35,678 nucleotides of DNA, taken from assembly GCA_020722345.1 (NCBI GenBank), contig DYKZ01000008.1, forward strand, positions 1 through 35,678. The letters are read 5' to 3'. The notes beneath the pieces were generated by a model, which worked only from the letters and a program-made list of their open reading frames with translations, had not been told where the DNA came from and ran no database searches. Below, piece by piece: positions 1 through 7,710 of the stretch. A program made the translations under genes and the position numbers. Each line of letters begins with the position of its first letter. The first letter of the stretch is position 1. Source of the DNA: Anaerolinea thermophila (GTDB taxonomy: Bacteria > Chloroflexota > Anaerolineae > Anaerolineales > Villigracilaceae).

Positions 1-380
1 CGTGGGCCGCTTCGTTGGGCTGATGTAAGGCGTTCGCGTGGGCGAGGGGCCTAGGCTGTTGGTATACGTTTTCGAGGGCGTAGGCGTGCGGGTTGGCGTG
101 GCCGTGCGCGTGAAGGTGGGTGTGCGTGTGAACGTCCTGGTGCGCGAAGCCGTCGGTGTCCGGCTCATGGTGGGAGTGCGGGAGAAGGTAAACGTGCGCG
201 TCGGCCAGCGCGTGTCGCTGGGACGTTTGGTTAACGTGAAGGTGGGTGTCCGCGAGGGCGTCGGCGTCCGGCTTGGCGTAAAGGTCCTCGAAGGCGTGAA
301 CGTCTTCGTAGGAGTGCGCGTGTTGGAGGGCGTGCGCGTCCTGGTCGGCGTGCGTGTGTTGCTGGGTGTCGCGCTGGGCT
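1..380 (-). repeat. Degenerate tandem repeat encoding the Thr/Pro/Arg-rich tail
   Basis: On the plus strand this stretch is a run of loosely repeated units such as gtgcgcgtg, gaaggtggg and ggcgtgcgcgt. Read on the minus strand it encodes alternating TPTR, TPSN, TFTPSR units of the M23 protein. The units are 12 to 18 bases and imperfect. The repeat continues to the window edge, so its full length is unknown. Confidence 0.7.
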
Positions 381-1665
381 GCAGTTCGCCGACCTTGACG
401 AAGCGCACCGCGTCCGCGCCCAATTCCAGACTTGCGTACTGGTCGGGGGTGTCGTCGGTCCGATTGGGCAGGGAAATGTATTCGCCACCGCTGCCTGTGA
501 ACTGGTAGCGGCCCACGTAGACCCAGCCATCGGTCACGAAGTAGGGATTGGGGAACACCTCCTGGTTCACCGTGACCGTGTCCGAGTGCCCGGCGTGGTT
601 GATGGTATAGTGCGCCCCCTCGCTGGAAGCATGGACCGCCGGGACGCGGATATAGACAGCATATTCTCCGCCCGCCAGGTTGGCGGGGAAATTCCAGCGC
701 GCCGAGCAGGTGGAAGCGTCCAGGTTGGGACGCACGTAGCGCATCGAACCGCCTTCGCTCTGAGACGGGGAGGTGGAAGCAATGGTGAAACAACCCGCCG
801 GGGATTCGGAAAACCAGGAACTGGAATCGTCCACAACCGTGCCGCCTGTCGGGGGGGAGGGGTAAGGGAGTTCGTCGCCATCAGGATAGACGAGCACCCG
901 CCCACCGTAATAGGTGACCGTGCTGGGATACTGCACCCACAGCGAGTTGCGCGGGTTGTAAGGCCAGGGGTCCGCCCCTTCGCCGATCCAGCCATAGGGG
1001 TCTATGGAGCGATTCGTGGGGTCGCCGACCCGGAAGTGCAGGTGCGGCCCGCTGGAGTTGCCGGAATTACCGCTGTAGCCGATCACTTCGCCGTGCGGGA
1101 GGATGGCGCAACCAGGGGAGGGGCAACTAAAGACGGCCACCGCGCTCATGTGGCCATAGGAGGTGGAATAACCGTTTGGGTGATGGAGTTTGACATACAG
1201 GCCGAGGGCGTAGCGGTGGTCGCGCGGGTCCTGCCAGCCGGCATAGACCACCTGGTCAGCGTCGGCGGCGGCCAGCAGGGGGCGGTACTGCATCCCATAG
1301 TCAATCCCGTCGTGGCCGTTGTAGGCCATCCAATCGCCCAGGCTGTAAGACCAGTAGATGCCGGAACCGATGTCACAGACGCCGGCCTGCGGTGGCGGGT
1401 AACCTGCCGGTTCGGGAGAGGGGCAGTTCTTGAGGGCCTCATCTCCCCCGTAGGTGACGATGCGGTTGTCGGTAGAAGAGTAGTTGGGCGAGGAATGGTC
1501 GAAGATGCTCTCCTCCGAAGCCGTGCCGGGATAAGGCGGATAGAGGAACGGCTCCACATATTGCAGGGCGGCCAGTTCCTGCGGACGGGCAGCGGCGCGC
1601 TGGGGCGGCGTCCAGGCAGAAGTGAGAAGGATGAGGAGCAGGAGCAAACGCAGGGAGCGGGACAC
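1..1665 (-). CDS. Exported M23-family zinc endopeptidase with Thr/Pro/Arg-rich tail (3' end beyond window)
   Basis: A reading frame open across the whole minus strand from a GTG at 1665 to the left edge (555 codons seen, no stop). Residues 1-26 form a signal peptide: basic start, Leu-rich core, then Ala-Ala-Ala. The lysostaphin-type M23 domain lies at about 95-215, with zinc-ligand motif HDGID (His118, Asp122), GHMS around His172, and GPHLHF (His208, His210). M23 enzymes cut peptide cross-links of peptidoglycan outside the membrane. A beta-rich region at about 230-410 follows. From about residue 412 the protein becomes a tail of repeated TPTR/TPSR/TFTPS units, as in wall-anchored or surface-exposed Chloroflexota proteins. 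The start is not certain: no strong ribosome site precedes the GTG, but it directly precedes the signal peptide. It lies 48 bases after the lipoprotein gene at 1714-2397 and may be co-transcribed with it. Confidence 0.85.
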   Translation of the reverse strand, partial: MSRSLRLLLLLILLTSAWTPPQRAAARPQELAALQYVEPFLYPPYPGTASEESIFDHSSPNYSSTDNRIVTYGGDEALKNCPSPEPAGYPPPQAGVCDIGSGIYWSYSLGDWMAYNGHDGIDYGMQYRPLLAAADADQVVYAGWQDPRDHRYALGLYVKLHHPNGYSTSYGHMSAVAVFSCPSPGCAILPHGEVIGYSGNSGNSSGPHLHFRVGDPTNRSIDPYGWIGEGADPWPYNPRNSLWVQYPSTVTYYGGRVLVYPDGDELPYPSPPTGGTVVDDSSSWFSESPAGCFTIASTSPSQSEGGSMRYVRPNLDASTCSARWNFPANLAGGEYAVYIRVPAVHASSEGAHYTINHAGHSDTVTVNQEVFPNPYFVTDGWVYVGRYQFTGSGGEYISLPNRTDDTPDQYASLELGADAVRFVKVGELQPSATPSNTRTPTRTRTPSNTRTPTKTFTPSRTFTPSRTPTPSRTPTFTLTKRPSDTRWPTRTFTFSRTPTMSRTPTASRTRTFTRTPTFTRTATPTRTPTPSKTYTNSLGPSPTRTPYISPTKRPT

Positions 1666-1713
1666 GGGACGAAAGGCTGAGCGAAAATGATTAAGGTTGA
1701 CGAAAGATGAAAA

Positions 1714-2397
1714 CTATGGCGTGGATGTGAACGTCGGTTCGAGCGTGAACGTGGGCGAGGGGGTGGGGGTGGCCGCCGGCGCGGAGGTAAGCGTGGCGAA
1801 GACTACTTCGGCATCTGACAGGCAGGCCTCCATCTGCTCCTCAAACGAGACCTGGAAGCCGGTCACAATCCCGCCGGCGCGCCCGAAGTAGTTGACGAAC
1901 TTCACCTGTCCCTCCTGCGAGGCGGTCGCCACCTCGAACTGGAGACTGCCGATCTCGCGGAAGACCGACTCCACCGTCCAGCCGCGCGGCATCCCGCGCC
2001 CGGCAGTCGGGACGATCTGGCAGTAAGGGATATTGCGATGCACCAGCGCCGGGAGTCCGCCCTCGTTTTCGATCAAGGCCCAGACGAGGCCATTGTAGGA
2101 GACGCGGAAGTCGAGCCCGGCCTCGGATTCCTCCAAATAGGTGGGCTGGCTGCTCCAAGTCTCCAGGGCCGGGAGCGTAGATTCCAGGGTGGGGAGTTCG
2201 GGCGTGGGGAGCAGTGTGGGAGTGAGAGAGGCAACCAAGGCGGTGGCCGAAGGCTCTGGGGTGGCTTCGGGCGTGTTGAGCGCCGCCAGGTGGATCTCTG
2301 CCGGCTTGGCGGAAAACGGCGCAACGGTCCCGCCCCCGCCGCCGCAGGCGGCGCAGACCGAGAGCAGGAGCGAGGTCAGAACGAGGCGCAGTCTCAT
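1714..2397 (-). CDS. Putative lipoprotein with Thr/Pro-rich linkers, unknown function
   Basis: The start is set at ATG 2397, not at the upstream Met at 2502, because GGAAGGTGAG sits directly before it and the protein then opens with a signal sequence (MRLRLVLTSLLLSVCAAC) whose Cys18 is followed by five glycines, as in lipoproteins. The length is 227 residues. A Thr/Pro/Glu-rich linker occupies about 40-75, a compact domain about 80-205, and a second TPTPSPTFT-type linker ends the protein. I recognise no family in the central domain. The ATG lies one base after the stop of the beta-propeller gene upstream, so the two are almost surely translated from one message. The matching linkers in this protein and the M23 peptidase suggest that the three genes act together at the cell surface; this is inference. 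Confidence 0.75.
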   Translation of the reverse strand: MRLRLVLTSLLLSVCAACGGGGGTVAPFSAKPAEIHLAALNTPEATPEPSATALVASLTPTLLPTPELPTLESTLPALETWSSQPTYLEESEAGLDFRVSYNGLVWALIENEGGLPALVHRNIPYCQIVPTAGRGMPRGWTVESVFREIGSLQFEVATASQEGQVKFVNYFGRAGGIVTGFQVSFEEQMEACLSDAEVVFATLTSAPAATPTPSPTFTLEPTFTSTP

Positions 2398-2398
2398 C

Positions 2399-3481
2399 TC
2401 ACCTTCCGGGTAGCCAGACGGCGCAGCAGGAGGCCGCCGTCTCATCCAGCGGGCGAGGTTCGCCGCCGGGAAATGCCTCAATCCACACTTGTATTTTACC
2501 ATCCCTGACCACGTTGAAGGCCAACAGCGTGCTATCTGGCGACCAGGCGGGCGTCTCGGCTACGGAATCGGTGAACTGCGTCAGGGGCGTGAGGCTGGAA
2601 TCGGCGATGCGGTAGAAGGACAAATTGCCGACGAACGGCTCGGACTGGAGGCGGACGACGAAGGCGATGCCGCTCCCGTCGGGCGACCAGGCCGGTGCGT
2701 AGCCGTGACCCGCGTCTGCCGCGGCCAGGAGGCGGGCATCTTCCCCACTGACGGCGCGCAGCCACAACTCCCCCTCCGGGAAAGCGACCGGCGAATCGGG
2801 CAGGAGGATATAGGCCAATTGTTTGCCGTCTGGCGAGGGACGCAGGTAGGCGACGATGCTGGACGGCTCAGAGAAGAGCAAACTGGCGCGCCGCCCGTCG
2901 GCTTTGGCGGCCCACACTTCGGAGCCGAAACCCAGGCCGCGCGTCAGGGCGTAGAGGATGCGCCCGTCTGGCAGGGACGCCATGTCGTAGATGGTCTCGG
3001 GCAGGTCGAGTTTCTCAGAAGCGCCAGAGACTACATCCACGCGCAAGGTAAAGGGCGCGCCGAGCGAGTCGGCTTTGAGATAGAGGTATCTCCCGTCTGC
3101 CGACCAGGCCAGGAAGCGCGAATCCACCTGGAAGGCCTCAGCAGGCACGCTAACGTCAGCGGTGCGCAGGTCCAGCAGTTGGACGGTTGGCCCGCCTCCG
3201 CAGACGAATTCGGCGGCCAGCAGGTAGTCCGCTGGCGAGGGATAGAGGTTGTAGATCGAACAGTCGGCTGGGAGGGGGAACGAGAGCGACTGGGGGGTGG
3301 ACCTCACCCCTGCCCCCTCTCCTAAAAGGAGAGGGGAGTGGGCCAGCAGATGCGGCGTCCCGGAAGGTTCGGCCTGGTAATAGACCAGCAGCGGGGGAAG
3401 GGAGGACTCGGTTGCGGCCGGGGAGGCGCAGGAGGAGAGGAAAGTAAAAAATAAAAGGCAAATGGCTAAACGCGAGTACAT
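2399..3481 (-). CDS. TolB-like beta-propeller lipoprotein
   Basis: 360 residues. A short signal peptide ends in the lipobox FLSSC (Cys18), so the protein should be lipid-anchored. The body has repeated PD40/WD40-like blades: SADGRYLYL, SPDGKQLAYI, SPDGSGIAFV and SPDSTLLAFN are clear copies of the SPDGxxLAF signature. Such propellers are binding or scaffolding modules; the ligand cannot be read from the sequence. Residues near 49-60 (HSPLLLGEGAGVRS) are encoded by a palindromic repeat that looks inserted in frame (see the repeat at 3301-3349). There is no ribosome site before ATG 3481, but a TATAAT lies six bases upstream, so the message may be leaderless. It is the first gene of the three-gene minus-strand group and is transcribed away from surE. 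Confidence 0.8.
   Translation of the reverse strand: MYSRLAICLLFFTFLSSCASPAATESSLPPLLVYYQAEPSGTPHLLAHSPLLLGEGAGVRSTPQSLSFPLPADCSIYNLYPSPADYLLAAEFVCGGGPTVQLLDLRTADVSVPAEAFQVDSRFLAWSADGRYLYLKADSLGAPFTLRVDVVSGASEKLDLPETIYDMASLPDGRILYALTRGLGFGSEVWAAKADGRRASLLFSEPSSIVAYLRPSPDGKQLAYILLPDSPVAFPEGELWLRAVSGEDARLLAAADAGHGYAPAWSPDGSGIAFVVRLQSEPFVGNLSFYRIADSSLTPLTQFTDSVAETPAWSPDSTLLAFNVVRDGKIQVWIEAFPGGEPRPLDETAASCCAVWLPGR
3301..3349. repeat. Palindromic repeat lying in frame inside the propeller lipoprotein gene
   Basis: The core 3314-3336 has perfect 10-base arms CCCCTCTCCT and AGGAGAGGGG around a three-base AAA loop, flanked by acctcacccctgc and agtgggcc. This looks like an intergenic palindromic element, yet it keeps the frame and adds a hydrophobic/Gly segment near the N-terminus of the mature lipoprotein. 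The same core, CCTCTCC plus AGGAGAGG, recurs in the hairpin after tRNA-Lys at 35523-35547. Confidence 0.6.
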
Positions 3482-3487
3482 GGTTCA

Positions 3488-3493
3488 ATTATA
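3488..3493 (-). promoter_or_regulatory. Possible -10 element of a leaderless promoter for the propeller lipoprotein
   Basis: Read on the minus strand this is TATAAT, ending six bases before the ATG at 3481. Transcription would begin at or next to the start codon. No good -35 hexamer is visible and there is no ribosome site, which fits a leaderless message. Confidence 0.35.
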
Positions 3494-3522
3494 TACGCGG
3501 TACAATCCGGAGAGAGGAAATC

Positions 3523-4287
3523 ATGCACATTCTTGTGACCAACGATGACGGCGTGCAGGCTCCCGGCCTGCTTGCCCTGGCGCAGGCGATGCGCCAAATT
3601 GGCAAAGTGACAATCTTTGCTCCCGACCGCAACTGGAGCGCCTCCGGGCACGTCAAGACGATGGACCGTCCGCTGCGGGTGCACGAAGTGACCCTGGCTG
3701 ACGGTTCACCCGCCCTAGCCACAGACGGTGCGCCCTCCGACAGCGTGGCGCTGGCCCTGCTGGGTGTGGTGAAGGAGAAGATTGACCTGGTTGTTTCGGG
3801 CATCAACCCGCACGAGAACATCGGCCACGACGTGACCTACTCCGGGACGGTGACGGCGGCCATGGAAGCGGTTATCGGCGGCCTGCCAGGGATCGCCGTC
3901 TCCCTGCATTCGCCGGAGGATTTTCACGGCGCGCTGGATTACAGCACGGCGGCGCAGGTGGCGCGGCGGGTGGCCGAAAAAGTTCTGGCCGAGGGGTTGC
4001 CTGAGAGAGTCCTGTTGAACGTCAACGTACCATATTTGAAGGAAAATGAACTCAAAGGCTTCCTAGTCACCCGCCAGGGACTGCGCCTCTACCGCGACGC
4101 TCTGGACGCCCGCAAAGACCCGCGCGGCAAGCCGTATTATTGGATCGGCGGCGAGTTCCCGATTGGGGTTGACGAAGAAGGCACGGACTACGGCGCGCTG
4201 AAAGCCGGGTACGTGTCCATCACCCCGCTGCAACTGGATTTGACCGCACGCCAGGCGATGGAGGGGATGAAGAAGTGGGAGTGGTAA
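3523..4287 (+). CDS. surE: 5'/3'-nucleotidase SurE
   Basis: 254 residues, the normal SurE length. SurE is a cytoplasmic metal-dependent phosphatase that removes phosphate from nucleoside 5'- and 3'-monophosphates and is linked to stationary-phase survival. The N-terminal motif MHILVTNDDG supplies Asp8 and Asp9. Ser39 in APDRNWSASG and Asn95 in SGINPHENIG complete the expected metal site, and the DVTYSGTV segment follows as in the family. ATG 3523 is preceded by GGAGAGAGG. It stands alone between the divergent lipoprotein group and the restriction-modification island. The C-terminus (about 190-254) carries the usual dimerisation region with a YVSITPLQLDLT stretch. Confidence 0.97.
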   Translation: MHILVTNDDGVQAPGLLALAQAMRQIGKVTIFAPDRNWSASGHVKTMDRPLRVHEVTLADGSPALATDGAPSDSVALALLGVVKEKIDLVVSGINPHENIGHDVTYSGTVTAAMEAVIGGLPGIAVSLHSPEDFHGALDYSTAAQVARRVAEKVLAEGLPERVLLNVNVPYLKENELKGFLVTRQGLRLYRDALDARKDPRGKPYYWIGGEFPIGVDEEGTDYGALKAGYVSITPLQLDLTARQAMEGMKKWEW

Positions 4288-4296
4288 TTTTGTCTC

Positions 4297-4325
4297 TTGA
4301 CAGTTTCACGCACTCGGTCTAATCT
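4297..4325 (+). promoter_or_regulatory. Promoter of the restriction-modification operon
   Basis: A perfect -35 TTGACA (4297-4302) stands 17 bases before TAATCT (4320-4325). Transcription would start near 4332, just ahead of the ribosome site before ATG 4341. No controller-protein gene or obvious C-box is present. Confidence 0.55.
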
Positions 4326-4340
4326 AGGAGTGAGGAACAT

Positions 4341-5225
4341 ATGCCCAAAAATCCACTTGCTGAAGTATTCGGGTTTCCTGTGGACAATATGTCCGCAGAA
4401 GCAGTCAATCATCGTAAAAATCGTCTTTGCCCTTTTCACAACTCTTCTGGCCCGAATTGTACAAAGTATAGCGTTCAAAACCCTCTGGGTGTTTGCAGCA
4501 TATTTCAGGGGAACAATCTTGTTATAACCTGTCCAGTTCGCTTTCGACAGAATTATTCGATATTGTCCGATGCCGGCAAATTCTTCTTTGGCGACAAGAG
4601 GTTTATTGCCCTAACCGAAGTTCGCTTGAGCGATAAGATCGGTAAGTCAGCAGGGAATATTGACATTGTTCTAGCAGTTATAGACGATAAAAAAACTGTA
4701 GTAGATTTTGGGGCAATTGAGGTTCAAGCAGTTTATATTAGCGGGAACATAAGCAATGGATTTCAAAACTATATAAGGAATCCAGAACAGAACTATGACG
4801 TTGAATGGCCTGTAAAAAATTATCCCAAGCCTGACTATCTGTCATCTTCACGTAAGCGATTGGCTCCTCAATTAATTTTCAAGGGAGGAATTTTGCATCA
4901 GTGGGGGAAGAAAACAGCCGTTGTCGTTCACCGAGGATTTTTTGAGCAACTCCCGGCTCTCGAAACTGCAAGCGAGCACGATGCAGACATTGCTTGGATG
5001 ATCTATGATCTAAAACGCGATAAATTAACGAACACGTATCAACTAAATTTATCCAATATTCTTTTCACAAAATTCGAGACTGCAATTAGCAGAATAACAA
5101 CACCTGAAACTGGTGATATCCGCAGTTTCACTGCAACACTAGAAAAGCGAATCAAAAGTGGGAAATTGTTTGGTACTCCTCCATCTAGCCCGGTAGAACC
5201 GGTGGTTGAACCCATAGAAATATGA
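4341..5225 (+). CDS. NotI-family type II restriction endonuclease
   Basis: 294 residues. The N-terminus matches the NotI family layout: NPLAEVFGFP, then four cysteines (Cys30, Cys40, Cys52, Cys64) in the contexts LCPF, NCTKYS, GVCSI and ITCP. In NotI this four-Cys cluster binds a metal. The nuclease core is a PD-(D/E)xK variant: NIDIVLAVID (Asp108) and then DFGAIEVQ (Glu127, Gln129), with Gln in place of the usual Lys, as in the ExQ type known from BglII. It would cut unmethylated DNA in the cytoplasm. ATG 4341 follows GAGGAAC. Its TGA overlaps the methyltransferase ATG in ATGA, so the pair is translationally coupled. The gene is visibly AT-rich compared with surE and pfkA, a sign of transfer. 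The recognition site cannot be read, but the adenine-type partner argues against GCGGCCGC. Confidence 0.85.
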   Translation: MPKNPLAEVFGFPVDNMSAEAVNHRKNRLCPFHNSSGPNCTKYSVQNPLGVCSIFQGNNLVITCPVRFRQNYSILSDAGKFFFGDKRFIALTEVRLSDKIGKSAGNIDIVLAVIDDKKTVVDFGAIEVQAVYISGNISNGFQNYIRNPEQNYDVEWPVKNYPKPDYLSSSRKRLAPQLIFKGGILHQWGKKTAVVVHRGFFEQLPALETASEHDADIAWMIYDLKRDKLTNTYQLNLSNILFTKFETAISRITTPETGDIRSFTATLEKRIKSGKLFGTPPSSPVEPVVEPIEI

Positions 5226-6124
5226 CAGAGAATCAGATTCGCGAGCAATTGGCTTTATGGAGTGACACAACAAAGGTGGTAAATGTTGCGTCCGTGCCAC
5301 AGCGAAGCCCGTTCCGCTATCCGGGAGGGAAAACTTGGCTTGTGCCGCGTATTCGGCAATGGTTAGCAAGCATTCCAAAGCCGAAATGCTTTATTGAGCC
5401 CTTTGCTGGAGGGGCTATTGTTGGCTTGACGGTTGCATTTGAAAACTATGCTGATGAGGTGCTGCTTGTTGAAAAGGATGAACAGGTGGCTGCTGTTTGG
5501 CGCACGATCATCAACGACAGAGGGGGAGCGCAATGGTTGGCTGAACAGATATCTCACTTTCAGTTATCACCGGAGTCGGCAAAGGAACTACTTGCGAGAA
5601 AGACTAGAAGCATTCGGTTGAAAGCCTTCCAAACCATTGTGCAAAATCGTATCAGTCACGGAGGAATTCTAGCACCTGGGGCAGGTGCCCTAAAACATGG
5701 AGAGAACGGGAAGGGAATTCTCTCCCGTTGGTATCCTGAAACACTCAGTCGGAGAATATTAGATATTTCCCGCGTGAAAGAGAAAATTCGCTTTGTTCAA
5801 GGAGATGGTGTAGATACTATTTCTAAGCACAGGGATGAGATCAATTCGGTTTTCTTTATTGACCCTCCCTATACTGCATCAACAAAGCGAGCAGGTACAA
5901 GGCTATACAAATATCATCAACTTGACCATGAAAAACTGTTCCATGAAATTAGCCTTTTAAAAGGGGATTTTCTAGTGACCTATGACGATGCAGAAGAAGT
6001 TCGGGCGTTGGCACGATCATACAGGTTTGAGACACGCACAATTGCTATGAACAATACTCATCATGCGATAATGAACGAATTGCTTATTGGTCGCGATTTT
6101 CATTGGCTTGGACCAGAAAGATAG
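5222..6124 (+). CDS. D12-class DNA adenine-N6 methyltransferase (Dam-like), protects against the NotI-like enzyme
   Basis: 300 residues, typical of the Dam/MboIIA D12 class. FRYPGGK (31-37) and EPFAGG (59-64) form the AdoMet site, and FIDPPYT with DPPY at 214-217 is the catalytic motif IV of N6-adenine methylases. An extra N-terminal stretch of about 28 residues precedes the first motif. The ATG overlaps the endonuclease stop by four bases, so the two form a complete type II restriction-modification operon. The base composition matches the endonuclease and not the flanks. Because this class methylates adenine, the shared recognition sequence should contain an A. It could in principle act as an orphan Dam, but the overlap makes partnership far more likely. 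Confidence 0.93.
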   Translation: MTENQIREQLALWSDTTKVVNVASVPQRSPFRYPGGKTWLVPRIRQWLASIPKPKCFIEPFAGGAIVGLTVAFENYADEVLLVEKDEQVAAVWRTIINDRGGAQWLAEQISHFQLSPESAKELLARKTRSIRLKAFQTIVQNRISHGGILAPGAGALKHGENGKGILSRWYPETLSRRILDISRVKEKIRFVQGDGVDTISKHRDEINSVFFIDPPYTASTKRAGTRLYKYHQLDHEKLFHEISLLKGDFLVTYDDAEEVRALARSYRFETRTIAMNNTHHAIMNELLIGRDFHWLGPER

Positions 6125-6152
6125 TCTTGCAACCAACTCACCAAGAGGAATT

Positions 6153-6473
6153 ATGGAACTTTTCATTGGATTGGCAGTTCTGGTTGTCGTCGTATGGGTC
6201 ATCGTGCGACTGATCGCGCTGCGCGCCCCACGCGGCGATAAATACCGCTTCCAGGTCAGGTGCGGCAAGTGCGGCGAAATCATCGCAGGCAAGGTTGATT
6301 TCTATACTGAGGCCAGCCGGGATTACGACGGCGAGAAGACAGTCTATTTTTGCCGCAAGGTGCTGATGGGAAGCGGTCCCTGCTACCAGCAAGTGGAAGT
6401 CACCCTCAAGTTCGATGAAAATTTCAAGGTTCTTGAACGGCAGATCAGGGGCGGGGAATTTGTAGAAGGCTAA
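6153..6473 (+). CDS. Small membrane-anchored Cys4 (zinc-ribbon-like) protein, unknown function
   Basis: 106 residues when started at ATG 6153, which has AAGAGGAA six bases upstream; an in-frame ATG at 6087 lies inside the methyltransferase gene and is less likely. One hydrophobic helix spans about residues 3-23. A small cytoplasmic domain follows with CGKCG (Cys37, Cys40) and two more cysteines at 67 and 77 (YFCRK, GPCYQ), a spacing fit for one zinc. The rest is predicted beta-rich with a charged tail. I do not recognise the family. Its GC content returns to that of the host genome, so it marks the right edge of the restriction-modification island. It lies 83 bases upstream of pfkA. Confidence 0.75.
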   Translation: MELFIGLAVLVVVVWVIVRLIALRAPRGDKYRFQVRCGKCGEIIAGKVDFYTEASRDYDGEKTVYFCRKVLMGSGPCYQQVEVTLKFDENFKVLERQIRGGEFVEG

Positions 6474-6531
6474 TCAATGGCTCACCTCTGCCTCTGCGAA
6501 CTGAGAACCGGGTCTCGCTCGACGTTGCCTC

Positions 6532-6540
6532 TGCTATAAT
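6532..6540 (+). promoter_or_regulatory. Extended -10 promoter of pfkA
   Basis: TGCTATAAT: a consensus TATAAT (6535-6540) with the TG of an extended -10 one base upstream. No convincing -35 is seen. The start would fall near 6547, giving a leader of about ten bases that begins with the ribosome site GGAGG. Confidence 0.5.
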
Positions 6541-6556
6541 GCCATTGGAGGCTTCT

Positions 6557-7645
6557 ATGAAACGAATTGCAGTCCTTACCGGCGGCGGAGACGCGCCCGG
6601 CCTGAACGCCGTCATCCGGGCGGTGGTCAAAACGGCCATCAACGACTACGGCTGTGAAGTGCTCGGCGTCCAGGACGGCTATGACGGATTTATCGCCCCA
6701 GGCGGCGTCTTCCCCCTGGACCTGGCAGCAGTGCGCGGCATCTTACCGCGCGGCGGCACCATCCTCGGCACAGCCAACCGCGGCAACCCCTTCGCCCGCA
6801 AAGTCATGCAGGATGGCAAGGAAATCATCATTGATGTTTCGGATAAAGTCGTAGCGGCCATCAAAGCGCTGAACCTGGATGCGGTCATCGTCATCGGCGG
6901 CGACGGCACCCTGCACGTCTCCATGGAACTCTGTGACAAGGGCGTCCCGGTTATCGGCGTGCCCAAGACGATAGACAACGACGTGGGCGGCACAGAAGTC
7001 ACCTTTGGCTTCGACACCGCTCTGACGATTGCCACCGAGGCCCTCGACCGGCTGCATACCACCGCCGAATCCCACCACCGCGTCATGGTGCTGGAACTGA
7101 TGGGCCGCGACGCCGGTTTCATCGCCCTCCACGCCGGCGTAGCAGGCGGGGCGGACATCATCCTGATTCCCGAAATTCCCTTCAGGTATGATGCTATCAT
7201 CCACAAGGTGCGCCAGCGCGTGGAACGCGGCTCGCACTTCAGCCTGGTGGCAGTTTCCGAAGGCGCGAAGCCGCTTGGGGGAGGGCAGGTCTTCTCGCGC
7301 CGCGGGGACGCAGTCTACGTGCCGAGGCTGGGCGGCATCGGACAGGAAGTAGCAGAATATATCAACGCCCAAGGATTCGAGTCGCGCGTCACCGTGCTCG
7401 GTCACATCCAGCGCGGCGGCACGCCAACCGCCTTCGACCGCTGGCTGGCGACGCGTTACGGCGCGGCGGCGGTCCGGGCAGCGGCGGCAGGCAGGTTCGG
7501 CCACATGGTCGCTCTCCACAACGCCCAGGTGATCACCGTCCCCCTGCGCGAGGCGCTGGCGGTCCCCAAGCGCGTCAACGTGGACAGCGACGCCGTCCGC
7601 ACCGCGCGCGGGATCGGCATCTCGTTTGGGGATGAGAACAATTAA
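6557..7645 (+). CDS. pfkA: 6-phosphofructokinase
   Basis: 362 residues from ATG 6557, chosen because GGAGG lies five bases upstream and the family N-terminus (MKRIAVLTGGGDAPGLN) starts there, not at the ATG 18 bases earlier that overlaps the -10 box. It phosphorylates fructose 6-phosphate in glycolysis. The nucleotide motif IGGDGT (113-118) and the catalytic PKTIDND (136-142) are intact. The position equal to E. coli Gly104 is Gly117, as in ATP enzymes, whereas the position equal to Gly124 is Lys137, as in PPi-dependent enzymes. This mixed pair occurs in the group III clade, so ATP is likely but the phosphoryl donor is not settled by sequence. The downstream spacer holds several hairpins that may end the transcript. 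Confidence 0.95.
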   Translation: MKRIAVLTGGGDAPGLNAVIRAVVKTAINDYGCEVLGVQDGYDGFIAPGGVFPLDLAAVRGILPRGGTILGTANRGNPFARKVMQDGKEIIIDVSDKVVAAIKALNLDAVIVIGGDGTLHVSMELCDKGVPVIGVPKTIDNDVGGTEVTFGFDTALTIATEALDRLHTTAESHHRVMVLELMGRDAGFIALHAGVAGGADIILIPEIPFRYDAIIHKVRQRVERGSHFSLVAVSEGAKPLGGGQVFSRRGDAVYVPRLGGIGQEVAEYINAQGFESRVTVLGHIQRGGTPTAFDRWLATRYGAAAVRAAAAGRFGHMVALHNAQVITVPLREALAVPKRVNVDSDAVRTARGIGISFGDENN

Positions 7646-7650
7646 ACACC

Positions 7651-7691
7651 AAGGACACAAAGCGACTCGAAGTTATCCCTTTGTGCTCCTT
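7651..7691. repeat. Short inverted repeat after pfkA
   Basis: AAGGACACAAAG (7651-7662) can pair with CTTTGTG plus TCCTT (7679-7691), leaving one bulged C. The arm reads as short repeated words (caccaagg, acacaaag), the same style as the other spacer repeats in this window. It may help stop transcription of pfkA, although no T-run follows. Confidence 0.4.
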
Positions 7692-7710
7692 TGAGTCCGT
7701 TGTGTTGAAA

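Noticed and set aside
586-1680. Long plus-strand open frame of 364 codons
   Set aside because: It lies antisense to the M23 peptidase, whose frame has the signal peptide and all metal motifs. The plus-strand product is low-complexity and matches no fold.
3501-3506. TACAAT as a -10 box for surE
   Set aside because: It is only 16 bases before the ATG, so transcription would begin within the ribosome site, and there is no -35.
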